Part shown: positions 34,995 to 47,516 of the stretch, piece by piece | Layout: each line of letters starts with the position of its first letter | Numbering within the stretch: the first letter of the stretch is position 1 | Origin: Heterodera schachtii | Lineage: Eukaryota; Nematoda; Chromadorea; Rhabditida; Heteroderidae | Length of the DNA: 64,000 bases | Reading direction: 5' to 3' | NCBI GenBank assembly: GCA_023374025.1 | Contig: SIJG01000108.1 | Span: 1 to 64,000, forward strand | Notes under the pieces: model-generated | Told to the model about the DNA's origin: nothing | Seen by the model: the letters and a program-made list of their open reading frames with translations, nothing else | The model's database searches: none | Position numbers and translations under genes: made by a program

Positions 34995-35415
34995 TTATAT
35001 CCATATTTTTTAGAACCCTACAAATGAATAGAAAATATAAAAGTTTTGCTTCAAATTAAGCCCCCCCCCCTCACCCATTAATTAATAATATCAAAGGGAA
35101 TTAATAATTAAATTATAAATATTTGACCTTTTCGCGGGTTTTTCTAATCATTTCCATGTTAATCTCACAATCTGCAGAACAAATGTTATCAGTTAATGAT
35201 TTTCCGTTTTCCCCTTGTGCTGTTTTGTTGAATTAATGGCCATTAATGACTGAAAAGGTTAATTAATGATTATTGGCCCATAAATAATACATTTTCTCCC
35301 CGAGATTTCATTCTCGATAATTGCTCGTTTAAATTTAGCGTGCCATTTTACCCTAGCAACCAGGCATTTGCCCGATTTTGGGGCTAAGTGTCGGATTTTC
35401 GCCCAATTTTTATGG
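34995..35415 (-). repeat. Dispersed repeat, copy 2, with the empty hAT site
   Basis: Reverse complement of 15175-16165 without the 580-bp insertion. The target appears once, in 'aataatatcaaagg'. Confidence 0.75.
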
Positions 35416-35489
35416 GCTTTACTCGCTTTATTTTTTTCGTCCAAATCTGGTTTCTTTTCTTAACAGCTTTCATCAAAAATCCAATTTTT

Positions 35490-35575
35490 CCTTGGCGGCA
35501 CATGTTGGGTTTGAACCCGGACCTCCAACAATGCGAATTCACCAACTGAGCCACCAATTTTGCTCATTTTTTCTC
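35490..35575 (-). repeat. tRNA-derived SINE-like sequence
   Basis: The minus strand reads TGGTGGCTCAGTTGGTG (A box) and, 30 nt on, CCGGGTTCAAACCCAACA (B box with a T-arm-like inverted pair). No complete cloverleaf or terminator, so it is not called a functional tRNA. Confidence 0.45.
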
Positions 35576-35705
35576 ATTTGGGCACCATCGGTGAAGGGAA
35601 AATACAGTCAAAAAATTCGATTTTTGATGCCCCTTAACTTTTAATTTACCCTCACAGACCGCTACATTTTTAGACCTTTTTTTAGAAAATAACAATTTTT
35701 GAATT

Positions 35706-36026
35706 GGTAATACTTGAGAATCTGGGCTCCACGCAAAAATTTTTTTTTCTGTTATAAAAAGATTAACCCGGGGGGTTTTCGGGGCTTCTGATCACGAATA
35801 TGATATCAGATTTGCAAAAATCATTGATTCTGTCATTGATTTTGAAAATCATAGATTTTCGAAATTTTGTCAATATGGTCAAATGTTCCTAAAAATTGAT
35901 TCTTGGCAGGGTAGTAAGTTTTTTGTTTATCATATTCGTGATCAGAAGCCTCAAAACCCCCGGGTTAGTCTTTTCATAACAGAAAAAAAATTTTTTTGGG
36001 TGGAGCCCAGATTCTCCAGTATTACC
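35706..36026. mobile_element. Foldback MITE with perfect 8-bp target duplication
   Basis: GGTAATACTTGAGAATCTGG and its inverse close a 321-bp element with arms of about 100 bp. TTTGAATT flanks it on both sides (35698-35705 and 36027-36034). The arms include 'ggcttctgatcacgaatatg', a word shared with other elements in the window. Confidence 0.88.
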
Positions 36027-36039
36027 TTTGAATTATAAA

Positions 36040-37090
36040 ATATGTAAATTTTCTTCAACATCCCGTCTAAAATTTCAACATTTTCCTCATTTTTTCTGTC
36101 CCCCCCCCCATCAAATCGACCGCGCATAATTTTTTTTTTGCCGCTGTCCGCCGATCCATCGCTTCACTAACAACACATAAGTGGTTCATTCATTCCAAAC
36201 AAATGCATTCATCATCTTCTCCGCTCACAATTTTTTGTGTCAATAATTATGTGTGACATTTCTTCGTGCGGTTTTATGCACTTTTTTTTCTTCTAACAAT
36301 TAGATATTTATTGACCAACTAGGGCAGAAAAATGCATATTTTTGTAATATTTAAGCAAATTACTCACCAAATTGTAGAAATTTTCATTTTTTCTTTGATA
36401 TTTTTCAAAAAAGCATGTAAACTCTAAAAATCCTGTGGGTGCTTTTTTTGGCGTTTTTCCGAAAAATTCCATTAAAATGCAATTAAGTTCGGGAAAACAT
36501 GCCTCTATGAATCGACCTCAAAATTTTTAGAAAAAATACACCCCTAAGAATCGACTGAAAAACTTTCAAAAATACTCCCCTTAGAAACGACTTAAAAATT
36601 TTCAAAAACACAACCCCTAAGAAATGAAAAATTTTCTCAAAAAGGTGTAATTGTGAGAAGCAATATTGATTTTTCAGGAATTTATGCTGATTTATTAAAA
36701 TTTTGGCTTTAAAATGGCTTGAAAAATATGCATTTAAAAATTTAAATGCCTTTTTTCATGCCTTTTTCGGGGGGTTTCGTGCCTTTTTTTCAATTTTTTA
36801 GTGTCTATTATAGTGCCTTTCACGATTTTTGGGCCTTTTTAGTCGGTTTCTATTTATGACAATCGAATGGATATCAAACAGATCAAATTTGTTTATTCTG
36901 AGAAAAACAAAAAAAGAATAGCAACAACGAAAAAAAAAAACCAGGAAATTTCAACATTTTAAATACATAAAACTGACGGATTTTTACCACCAAATAAATA
37001 ATAAATTGAAACAAATAAATTTCGATTAAAATTACATCATTCATTCATTTTTGTCTCAGCAATTGACTATTTGATCACAAATTTAGGTAT
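36040..37090. other. Intergenic; GCCTTTTT-rich repeat, probable promoter region
   Basis: 36660-36860 repeats 'tgcctttttt' words, also seen at 53580-53690. The rest is AT-rich sequence upstream of the gene starting at 37136. No defined promoter motif was recognised. Confidence 0.4.
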
Positions 37091-37135
37091 CGATAATTGA
37101 AAATATTGCACTCACTTTTTTTTTGCTCCCAAAAA

Positions 37136-40100
37136 ATGAGCCCATCAGCGGACAGCAAAATGACACCACAACAACAGCAGCAGCCAAACCATGCCGAGGG
37201 GACGGAGGAGGAGGCGGCCATCAACATCGGCCTGAGCACCGCGGTGGTGGAGGTCCATGAACAGGTGGCCGTGGAGGAACAAGTTGTTGTTGAAAAGCTG
37301 GGGAGAGAAATGCCGGGAAAACGGTGGAGAGTCAAATGCCGTAAATTCCGTCCATTTACACTGGGTATTGCCCGGTTTTTTGGAAAATGCAGGCGAAAAC
37401 GGTTTCAGTGCCGGAAATCCCATCCATTTTACAGGGTACCTGCCGGTTTTTTTTGGAAAATGATTGCAAAAATTATTTCAATTCCTGAAATTTCGTCCAT
37501 TTTACGGTCTCGGCCCCATTTATATGAAAAAATCTCTTTGCAAATGCAATTTCGGTCCCATATTGAATGAGTGCGGGGCGGGGTCTTTTTGTGGACAAAA
37601 GGCGCCTATACGAATAGAAAACTGCAAATTCAACCCCGGCAATCCAATTTTCCGCCCTATTTTACAGGGAAAATCCGCCAATTTTTTTTAACCCCCCCCT
37701 AATTCAGTTGGCCTCCCAGATGGATTTGTGTAACAATTTGTTGGGCCAATTCGCCTCGCTCCGCCACATTTCGTCGACGCCTTACGCCGTTCACGTGCCG
37801 TTGGTGAACAGTTTGGCGTTGCGTCGTCGGCACCCAAATTGGACCGTCCGGCTCAAGGTTTATCTGTCTGCCCATTCATTTTGCACATACCGGAGGCGTA
37901 CTTTTGCTGACATGGCCCAACAAAAAATTTAACCGGAAATTTGGGCCCAAAAAGGCACAAAATCCGAAATTTTTTAAATTTTCCGTTTTCCACTCCAAAA
38001 ACCTTTTTTTATCTTTTAAACATTTGTTTTTCTATAAATTTTAGAGCCAAAATTTGTGAATTTCAAAAAATTACTCAATTTCTAAAATTGGTTATATTTT
38101 ATGAAAATTTCCCGGGCTGATGCGTTGGCATGCCACTGGACAAGACAACTTGGTCCAAAATTGCTCAAAAGCTTGACGACTTCAAAAAAAATTTTATGGG
38201 ACGCACAAAAATTTGATGGGATGGCGTAAAAAATCTCCTCGGATTCGTTTTTCTGCATTCGAACAAAAAAACAAAAATTTTTTTTTTTGTATTAGGCTGT
38301 CAGTTTTTCAATTTATGTTTTTTTTAAATAAATTTTTTAACTTGCTTAGGTCCGTCTCCATTCTTCGCTCAGTGAATGCGTTGAGAATTTGCGCCAGTTC
38401 AGTGCCCACCGTTTGCCGGCGTTGGCGCGCCAATTTGACCGTGCCCAATCGGCGGCAAAGGACGGTAAAGGAATGCCAAACGGTTACAAATTCGACCCGA
38501 AAAAAGGGAAACAAAAAATAAAAAAAATCGCCAGAAAATTTTTTTTTGGAAAATTTTAAATTTTTTTATTGTTCCCAACACAGATACCAAAACAACTCCG
38601 AAATTTGGCCACCTTTTAAAATCAAATCGAGTCAAACGCACCTAATCCCCCTTAAAAAAAACTTATTTTAGGTGAGTGCATTTTTTGCAGTTTTGGTTTT
38701 GGACGAATATTGTTTTTTTTTCGCTTCCCTTCCCGCTCATTAGATTATTCACTCTGTATTTAAATATTTAAAAAAGTTTTCTTGGATCTTCTTGTCACCC
38801 AATTTTCCCTGTTTTCCTAGCCCACACCTTAAAATGAAAAATTTTCTACCCCCCCCCCCCCCCCCTCCCTTTGATAAGAAAACTTTTACGGACAAAAATA
38901 TGGCGCATTAAAAGAGATATCTTTTAAATTTTAAAAACATCCAAGATGTGTCTTTGCTGGTGGCGGACTTTGAATTTTCGTTGGCGGTCGACTCGGCCCG
39001 GCCCGTCTCTTCCCTGGTCGAGCGCTACACTTTTGAGACGGACGACCGCGCGCTGGTGGCCGCCCATTTGCGCCGTTTGGCTGCCCGATTGGACGCCGAG
39101 TTGGACCGCTTGACCAATTGTAACAGCTTTTTGTTAAAATTACAAATTTCGGAAAAAAAATCCCGGTGACGACTCTTTTTTTATGTCATTTTTTATTTTA
39201 TGCCATGCTTTTTTTAATTTTTGGGAAACATGAGGAGTCCGGCAATGCCTATAGGCGTCGCAGGGAAAAAAAATTTTGAGATTTTTATCATTTTCAAACA
39301 GATTTCCATTAAAAATTGCTGCTTTTATGGATTTTTTTTTTGAAACATTTGGGTGAGGGAAGCCTTGGAGTGAGTACCAATAAGGAAAATCGAAAATGTC
39401 AGCACAAACACTTAATTCCCTTAAAAACACTAATTGTGGTAAATCATTTAAAAAAAAAAGATTTCTTTATTTTCCCCTAGAAATTTATATATAATTTTTT
39501 AAGTGGAATTTTTTCAAGTTTCGTGCCTCATACGATTTTTTTTTTAAATCTGTTTTTTTTCGAATTCAGTGGTCGGTTTTGAAATTGACGACGACGGCGC
39601 GGCGGAGACGGCGGCGAACCGTGCCAAAATGCGGCGCCATTCATTCGCACTTAAAGGCTCAACAAAGGCGAGTGCCTTTAAAATAAATAAAAATTTCTCG
39701 AAAAAAATTTTTTCTTATAATTTCTTAGGAAAAAACTTTCTAATTGTAAGATTTTTTTCTTGAAAATTTTCTAAGTTAGCAAATTTTAAAAAAAAAATTT
39801 CTCGGGGGGGAAACGAGGCGAGGGGGAACTGATATGGGGAGAAACGGCGGGGGGGGGGGGGGGGGGAACGAGCTGCTCCCGGTAGATAGACCAATCCAAG
39901 CCGCAATTACTGAACCGAGCTGGTCTAATTTAAAAAAAATTTTACTTTTCGGGACGGGGAACTTTTGGGCAATTATTTTAATGGCATTTTTTTAAGTCTT
40001 CCAACAAAAGTGCCGCCGCCTTTGCTGGTGCCAATAATCGCTGGTCCATCTCACTGGAGCCGTGCCTGATGCTGATGAACAACAACGGCAACATCGACAC

Positions 40101-40987
40101 CGCTGGCGTCAACATTATCAACACCAGCGGTGGCGGCGGCGGTGGTGCCGAAGCGGTCGGCACGCGTCATCGCAGCTCGGTGAACGCGTTGCCGGATTGG
40201 TCGGTGAGTGATTTTTTTATTATTTTTGAATAGCTTTAGCGCGCGACCAGTGACGGTCCCAGGATTGATTTCGGCTTGCGGCGGGTACAGCCCCCCCCCC
40301 CCCCCCCCCCCGGGGCGACGACTTTTTTTTTTTTTTTGCCTTTACGCCACTTTGCGACGCTTTTTCCAAAAAAAAAAACTTTTGGAACCTGGGGGGGGGG
40401 GGAGGCGGCGGTGCCGTTAGTCGCCGCCGGGAAGGTTTTTTTTTGTCAAAATTTGAAAAAAAACGCTGAGAAATTTTTACGTTTCACCGACTACGTTTTG
40501 GGGTTCACCGGGTATCCCCCCCCCGGCGACGACTTTTTTTTTTTTTTGCCTTTACACCACTTTTTGCGACGCTTTTTCCAAAAAAAAAAAAAAACTTTTT
40601 TGGAACCTGGGGGGGGCGGTGCCGTTAGGCGCCGCCGGGAAGGTTTTTTGTCATTTTTAATGCGATTTGTTAACAAATTTTGTCGAAAATGACAAAATTT
40701 GCATATTGAGCAGATTTTCTTTCAACAAAAAATTATTCAATGAAAAATTTGAAAAAAAACGCTGAAAATTTTTTCAAAAATTTTTTTTCTTGAAAGTTTC
40801 TTATGAAAACCTTACTTAAAAATGTCGATCTCTGTTCTCACTGGACAAAATATGAATATATTTTTTCCAAATCTATTCTTTTTTTAATGAATTTTTTGCT
40901 TTAATTTGACCGCCAAAAGTTTCTCTCATTTGTCAGGTGGAATTGGCGCTGGGCCGTCTGAGCACTGGTGGGGGCCGTTTCTTCTGA
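37136..40987 (+). CDS. Seven-exon gene, 307-aa protein of unknown function
   Basis: Exons: 37136-37264, 37708-37857, 38350-38464, 38946-39119, 39570-39667, 39997-40203 and 40937-40987. All phases fit and the last exon ends in TGA. Intron 5 needs a GC donor (AAG|gcgagt). The N-terminus is Gln- and Glu-rich (MTPQQQQQPNHAEGTEEEA). Residues about 44-190 look helical (SECVENLRQFSAHRLPALAR and VAAHLRRLAARLDAELDRL). The C-terminal third has Ser/Arg-type sites (MRRHSFALKGS), a Gly run and ends LSTGGGRFF. No signal peptide or membrane segment. It lies 0.9 kb upstream of COX11 on the same strand, too far apart to argue an operon. I do not recognise the family. Confidence 0.7.
37320..37690. repeat. Imperfect minisatellite in intron 1 of the 307-aa gene
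   Basis: Three to four diverged units carry 'cgtccattttac', 'gggtacctgccggtttttt' and 'ggaaaatg'. The open frame through this stretch is repeat-derived. Confidence 0.6.
40285..40650. repeat. Tandemly duplicated C-run / G-run block in intron 6
   Basis: Two units (about 40290-40440 and 40515-40650) share 'gcgacgactttttttttt', 'acgctttttccaaaaaaaa', 'tttggaacctgggggg' and 'cgccgccgggaaggttttt'. Each starts in a C run and has a G run, so it can fold on itself. Confidence 0.75.
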
Positions 40988-41910
40988 GCGCGCGCACAGT
41001 TTGACCTCCTCGTCAGCCATGCCCAATTATTATTATTTTTTTCTTTTGGCATTATGTATTCAGCGGCGTGATTTCAAAAATGGATGACAATGATGATATT
41101 TATGAATTGATTTGATTGACTTTTAGCGCCTTTCCCATTTCTTTTCATTTTTCTCACAAGATTCCATTCCGTGCCGACCAAATAAACCCATCCCTTCCAA
41201 TTTTCATCAAATTTTGCGTTTGCTTTTCATTTATTTTGTTGTCCGATTAGTTCGAAATGAATGTGTGCCAAAACTGCCGTCTGTTTCCATCCAATTCACT
41301 TGAATTTTTATTTTCCAATTTTTCATTTGGTATTATTGTGCTCTTTCTGGTCTACTTAATTTGTTTGTTTCCACCAATTATTGTTTCTCATGGCACTGCT
41401 CGGGCAAAAAAAGAAAAATTATGCTTTGGCAAAAATTGGCATTTTACGAAACATATAAATGAATAGCTGTTTTTCTGCTAGAATTTCTTTGAAGGCAGAA
41501 AAACAGATTTTTGATTCCGATCGGCCTAGCCTTCAAAAAATGTTATCCTTCCGGCACATTGAGTAGTGCCGAAGTAGACCTAAAGATGAGAATTTCTTTT
41601 CGATCTTTTATTTTCATATTTTTTGGCATTTTTATTTTGGCTAAAGCGTATACTTTTTTTTCTGCTCTTGCGCATCTGGGCCCATTTTTCAATTGACACC
41701 CCTCAAACTCAATTCCCATTTTTCTCTTCAATCTCTCTGGTCTTTCGTTTGTTTGTGCATTAAACCATTTCATGCGTTCATAAATGGTTTTTCGCTTTTT
41801 TTGTGAATTTTTTTTTGCTGGGAATTTGGCGTTTCATTTTACGCTGTATTTAAAATTTAAATAAATACCTAAAATTTATTCTCTTTTTCATAGCACCACA
41901 AAAACAAAAA

Positions 41911-44900
41911 ATGTTGTTTGTTATGTTAGCAACAAAAATCGCAGTCGCGGCGCCAGGCACTACAGTATGCCGCTGTTTGGGCACCATTTTGAACAGGCAC
42001 AGGGTACGGTCGCTTGATTGTTTTGGATTTACACTTTTTAAATCGTTTATTTTTTATGATTTTTTGCGCCAGATGGACATGAACTTACCCTTTAGGGCTG
42101 TGGAATTTTCAAGAAAAATGCATAATAAAAACGGATTGGCTGAAAAAAGTTTTTTCCCATTGGACACCCCTCCCAAGCGGAGCAGGTCGTCCCCCCCCCC
42201 CCAAAAAATAAAATTTTTTTCAAACCTAGAAATTTTTCATAAAAAAAACTCTTAGGAAATTTCTTAGTAAGAAAATTTCATTTTTCAGCGATTTTTTGGA
42301 AAATTTTTGAAAAAACTTAGTAGTTCATCATAAAATTTCGAAAAAATCGCTGAAAAATTTTTCAAAAAATTTCCGTATTCGTCTACCAACCCCCCCCCCC
42401 CCCCCCTCATTTGCAGGGTCCCATTTTGCTCGCCAACCGAACCGTGTCATTTTACACGCTTTTCAACCGGCGCCGGTCGCCCCCGTCGCTGCACTTAATG
42501 ACCGACAGACAGCGACGCATTGACGAGGCGTGTCGCGGATTGGGGTGTGTTCTTAAATTTTTATTTTTGATTTCATCTATCAGAAAGTTTTGAAATTTTT
42601 CATTTTTTCCACTGTTTCGATTGCAAGCCATGAATTGCTCAAAAGATTTGTGTAGAGCGTTGAATTCGATGACCTTTTTTAATTTTGGCTCCGACAAAAA
42701 AAAATTTTTCCGTGAAAGGGAAAAGGGATGTGGGTTTGAGCCCGCTCCACGACAGTAAAATTTTTATATATTTTTACAAAAATATATATGGCGGTTTTTG
42801 AAATTTATTTTTTGGACTTTTTCTCAACCTTGGATGATCTTGGTAGAAAATACAGGCCCAGCCAGGCCTAGGCTTTCTAAACAAAATGTTAAACTTTAAT
42901 TTTTCACTTCCCTCTTCCCCAATATTTTTGCAATTTTTTTTAACCCAAAAACTTTTTTTTTTTTTTCTTTAAATTTTACCCTCCCCCATCGGTTCACCAG
43001 TTGGGTGTTCATTATGGTCGGTGTTACGTTCGCTGCTTTGCCCCTGTACCGGATGTTCTGCGAGTCGACCGGCTTTGGCGGGACGACAAATGTTGGCACA
43101 CTTTTTCAATTAGACAAAATTGGAAAAAACCATAAAATTCAAATAAAAAGGACTTACTAACTCTTATTGAAAAACAAAAAAATCTGCTGCTGTCGAGACA
43201 GAAAAATTCTAAGCTTTCGGAACATGAAAAATTCTCGGAGAGCGAAATCCAAAGATTTTTTGCCGTCGGAACAAAAATTTTTCTTTCGAAAATCTAACTT
43301 TTCGCAAAAATATACACAAAGTTTTTTACCATCCTCTATATATTCATTTAAAAGCCATTTTTTGGATGATCAAGGCCTCATTTAAAAAAAAAATAATAAT
43401 AATAATAGAATTTTCCAATTGAGGTTGCCAAAGCGTTGGAGCACATTGAGCAAATGAACACAGTCCCGGAGCGGCTGATTCGGGTCCGATTCAATGCGGT
43501 CCGATTTGCTTTTTTTCAATTAAAAAAATGATTCCCATTTTTTTTTCCTATTTTACTCCAGGACGTCAACTCATCCATGCAGTGGAAGTTCAAGCCGGTG
43601 CAGAACGAAATTTATGTGAACCCTGGCGAGACGGCGTTGGCATTTTTCACGGGTAAAAAAAATCAGAGACAAAAAAACAGCAAAAAATAATAATTATTGC
43701 CCCCTTAATATTTGGGGCCATTATTTGCACTGCTCGAGCTTCGATTTTAGTAATTGGCATAACTTTTGATTTTGCATACTTTTCGGCTGTTTGGCTAGGA
43801 AAAAGCCCACCCCACCACAGATTTGGTGCCATTTCTAAAGCCTAATTTGGTTAGCTATTTGATCACGCGCGTTTTTTGCCGGAAAATTCATTTCTCAAAT
43901 TTTTTTTCAGCGAATTTAGACCGGATGTGTCGAAGCCCGTAAAACGCATTAAAAATTCTTACAAAGAATTTTTTAAGTCCAAATTAGAGTTTATATAAAT
44001 CGGATATGTACTATTTCCGAATCTGCCCTTCCAATTTGCCATTGTGATTTCAAAAAGCAACGATTTTGTCAAATTTTTTTTGTTGAAAATCCGTGTGTTG
44101 ATTTTGGGTCGGGCCCAATTAACATTAATTACCCACTCCTAATTATAATTGTTGCGTTTTTTGCAGCGGAGAATCCGTCGGACAGACCAATTGTTGGCAT
44201 CAGCACGTACAATCTGACGCCGTTCCAGGCCGCCTATTACTTCAACAAAGTGTGTGGTGTTGTGCCATTTGTAAATTTAAGATGCTCTACGCCCCCCCCC
44301 CCCCCCCCTCCGTATCATTCACTCCTGGAATTAAAAATATCGGAAATTTTTCAAAAATCTGAAAAAAGTAAATGTAAAATTTTTGATACATTCCCCCTCC
44401 CCTACTCCGTATAGCTTCCTCCCAACCGCCCGAAAATTTTTAAAAGAAATTTTTAAACAAATCTTTCAAAAAATTTTTTGCTTTTTGATAAAATCTTCAC
44501 TTATTTTTTGTAAAATTTTTGAAACAACATAACTCAGCATAAAATTTTGAAAATCTCAAGAAAAATTTATTAAGATTTTTTTGAAATAAAATCCTCTAAA
44601 AATTTACGAAATTTTCTTCGCCAAAAAAATTTATAAATTTTAAAAAAAATCAAAAAAGAAGATTAACAATTTCGATGGTGGACAACTGGGCTAAAAAAAA
44701 TTTAACTTTTGAAAAAATTTAATTTTATTATTTTCCCCAATTTTTCCCATTGCTTTTCGCAGATCCAATGCTTCTGTTTTGACGAGCAAATTCTGCGGCC
44801 GGGCGAAACGGTGGATTTGCCAGTGTTTTTTTACATTGACCCGGAATATGTGAACGACCCGCAGTTGGAGTACATCGACGACATGATGGTCCGTCCGACT

Positions 44901-46035
44901 TTGTTTTTGAGAAAATTTTCCATAGAATCCAAAAAGGGCGCCAAAAATGAAATTTAAATTAATCGGCGTTCCGATGGAATGGGGGTCCCGAATTTTGCTA
45001 CAAATTCAATATTTTGACCTGATTTCGGATTCAATGGCGGTGATCACGAACTGTAATCTTTTTTTATCATCTGAGACACAGACAGATGAATGATTTGCTT
45101 TTTCAGCATTTATAGAATTTTTAAATTATTTTTAGATTATTTTTTACATTTTAACTTCATTCACTAAAATTCTTCCATAAAGGCTCACTCACCACCGTTT
45201 TGCGTAAAGGGGCGCATAAAAAGATACCGTGTTATCTCTAATTATCCCCCCGAGGGGATTATTTTCACGGAACAGGACAAAACACAGCCGCCGAAACACA
45301 GTCGAGACATAACACAGCCGGAAATTTTTCATGAAAAAAATCTTAGAAAAATTTTTCTAAGAAAATTCAAAGAAAAAAAAAACTTTCAAAAAATTTTCCA
45401 GCGATTTTTCAAAAGTTAACGTTGAATTACTTTTTCTCAAAATTTTCAAAAAAAATCGCTTGGAAACTTTTTTTTCTTTGAATTTTATAAGAAAAAGTTT
45501 TCTAAGATTTTTTCATGAAAATTTTCTGTTTGAAAAAATTTTTTAAAATTTTTTACCGACTGTGTTATGTCTCGGCTGTGTTTCGGCGGCTATGTTTTGG
45601 GGTGCACCGTTATTTTCAACCTCCTCAGAAAGGGGGGGGGGGACAATTGGATACAGGGGGGGGGGATAAATGGAGAGGGGGGGGGGATAATTAGAGATAA
45701 TACGGTATCGAGAACACGGGTGAAAGGGTGGAATCCCCCTCCACCCACCTCTGAAATGAAAAATTTGGACATTAACAATTTTGCGTAAGGACACGGAACT
45801 GAATATTTTTGTAATCCATTAGATTCGTTTCATCGAACTGAATCTCCAATTTCTATTGCCCCCTTTTTCCCCTCAGCTCTCCTACACCTTTTTCGAGTCC
45901 AAGTCCAATTTGGTGTTGCCGTCTCCGTTCGACCCGACGAATAGGCCATTATTGAAAAACAATGGCACCGGTGAAAGCAGCAAAAATGGAAATGAATTGT
46001 CGCAGGAAAAACAACAATTGTTGGAGAAGGCTTAG
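41911..46035 (+). CDS. COX11: Cytochrome c oxidase assembly protein COX11, eight exons, 281 aa
   Basis: COX11 (CtaG family) is anchored in the inner mitochondrial membrane and delivers copper to the Cu-B site of cytochrome oxidase subunit 1. Exons: 41911-42003, 42417-42544, 43001-43091, 43424-43498, 43562-43652, 44167-44249, 44763-44888 and 45877-46035. Phases agree throughout. The N-terminus (MLFVMLATKIAVAAPG, then Arg-rich) fits a mitochondrial leader. Residues about 75-93 form the membrane helix (WVFIMVGVTFAALPLYRMF), followed by the conserved Cys94. RVRFNADVNSSMQWKFKPVQ, GETALAFF and ISTYNLTPFQAAYYFNKIQ precede the copper motif CFCF at about 190-193. FYIDPEY and LSYTFFES follow. The donors at 43092 and 43499 (gttggc, gtccga) are weak. 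A MITE lies in intron 7. Confidence 0.92.
45222..45712. mobile_element. Palindromic MITE in COX11 intron 7
   Basis: ATACCGTGTTATCTCTAATT and AATTAGAGATAATACGGTAT close it. The second layer of inverted sequence is 'cacagccgccgaaacacag' against 'ctgtgtttcggcggctatg'. The central part is an A/T-rich palindrome. G runs differ in length between the arms. Confidence 0.75.
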
Positions 46036-46599
46036 AAAAACATAATTTTATTTCATTATTTTAATTTCTGTTTTTTTGGTAGCATAAATTTTTAGTTCCT
46101 CAAATGCATTCATTCGTTTTATGTTAAAATAGTTAAAGTTTAATTTTAGAAATATTTTTTAATTGGAAAATATTTATTTGTAATTAATTATGGTCGGGAA
46201 AAAGAAGTTTAATGCAAACGATATGATGTGATATTTGTTAATTAGCAAAGATGATCACGGGCGAGTAATTAATTAATGAATGAAATAAATAATAATTTTA
46301 CGACAGCAAAATTATTTCCTTAAACTTTTTCACCAATTTGCGCAAACTCGAAAAAAAAACAATTAATTGTAATTGAGCTTTTTTTTTCTAATAAATGACG
46401 CTATTTATTCCACCACTTTCTTTCCTAAATTTAATTGATACAAGTCGTATAAATTGAGTATAATTAGCAGGTAAACGGTTTTTTTTTATTATGCTAAAAA
46501 ATAAAATATGTCAAATCAAATTGCCAGAATCTGAAGTCTAAATGCCTTATATGTTGTCTATCATTTCATCATGTGACTTTTTATCAATGGTAAATGTTA

Positions 46600-46860
46600 A
46601 TCTTTTTGAAAAATCCAAAAAAAGTAAAGGATTTCGCAAATCCCAAAAAGCCCTGAGTAAGCACCAATATCTTCATTTAAAACTTTTATAATAGGAAATG
46701 AATGATTAAAAAGGCTTAAAAAATATTTAAATCCGCGATGCGCTCGATCCGCGAGATTTTTTTTCCGCGATTCGCGGATTCGCGAGCAATTAGAATGCGC
46801 GATCCGCGACCGCGAGATTTTCTGTCCGCGACCCACCCCTGGTCACCACGCTGCACCACA
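46600..46860. repeat. CGCGA-word repeat
   Basis: Words GATCCGCGA, TCGCGGA and CGCGAGATTTT repeat over about 100 bp (46735-46835). It looks like another word-type MITE. It is absent from copy 2 of the duplication. Confidence 0.45.
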
Positions 46861-47516
46861 AAATGCTAATCATCGGCTTGGAATAGAAAAGTGATGATTC
46901 TTCTCATACAAATCATTCATAAAAATATTTGATGGATTTCATAGACAAACTCTTAGATTATTAGGCTTTTGACATTTCAGATTGTTGATTAGTGCCAAGG
47001 GCTCCCCCAGAAAAGTATTTTATGTTTTGGCATGACATTTTTAGGGGGGAGGTGCGGTCGGCATAACGAAAAAAAATAGTTGATTCTTTGCTTTAAAAAT
47101 AAGAATAATATGGTTTTAGGAACCTAAAAATAATTCCCAAAACTCGAAAAGTTGCTCAATAAAAACAGGAATTATTTAAATTTCTTCATTTTCTGTCTCT
47201 TCCAATTTGAATTTAAAAATCCTGAAATATTTCTTCTCCAAATTTGGCTTTCCTTACAGATTTTACAATTTGCATGTGAATATATTTTCTAATATTTTTG
47301 ATTTTCGTAATTTTTCTCCTTTTTTTTTATACATATTTTTGAGGTTTTATGAATTAAATAGTCCGTTGGCGAATTTTCAATATTTTTGCATTTTTCTGGT
47401 CACTCATTTTTTGAATTATTTTTTATTTTTCATAAAACCTTCACCTGCTGAAAACTCTTTTAAATGGTTGTCATTAAGCTTTTGATCAGATCACATAGAA
47501 TTGTTAGCCTATTAAA

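Noticed and set aside
35490..35575. tRNA gene
   Set aside because: A and B boxes are present, but I could not draw acceptor and anticodon stems; treated as SINE-like.
37097..37570. 157-codon frame continuing past the first exon at 37136
   Set aside because: The extension runs through a minisatellite in intron 1. A phase-0 donor at 37265 joins properly to the next exon.
40276..40692. 138-codon frame with Pro and Phe runs
   Set aside because: C and T homopolymers in an intron of the 307-aa gene.
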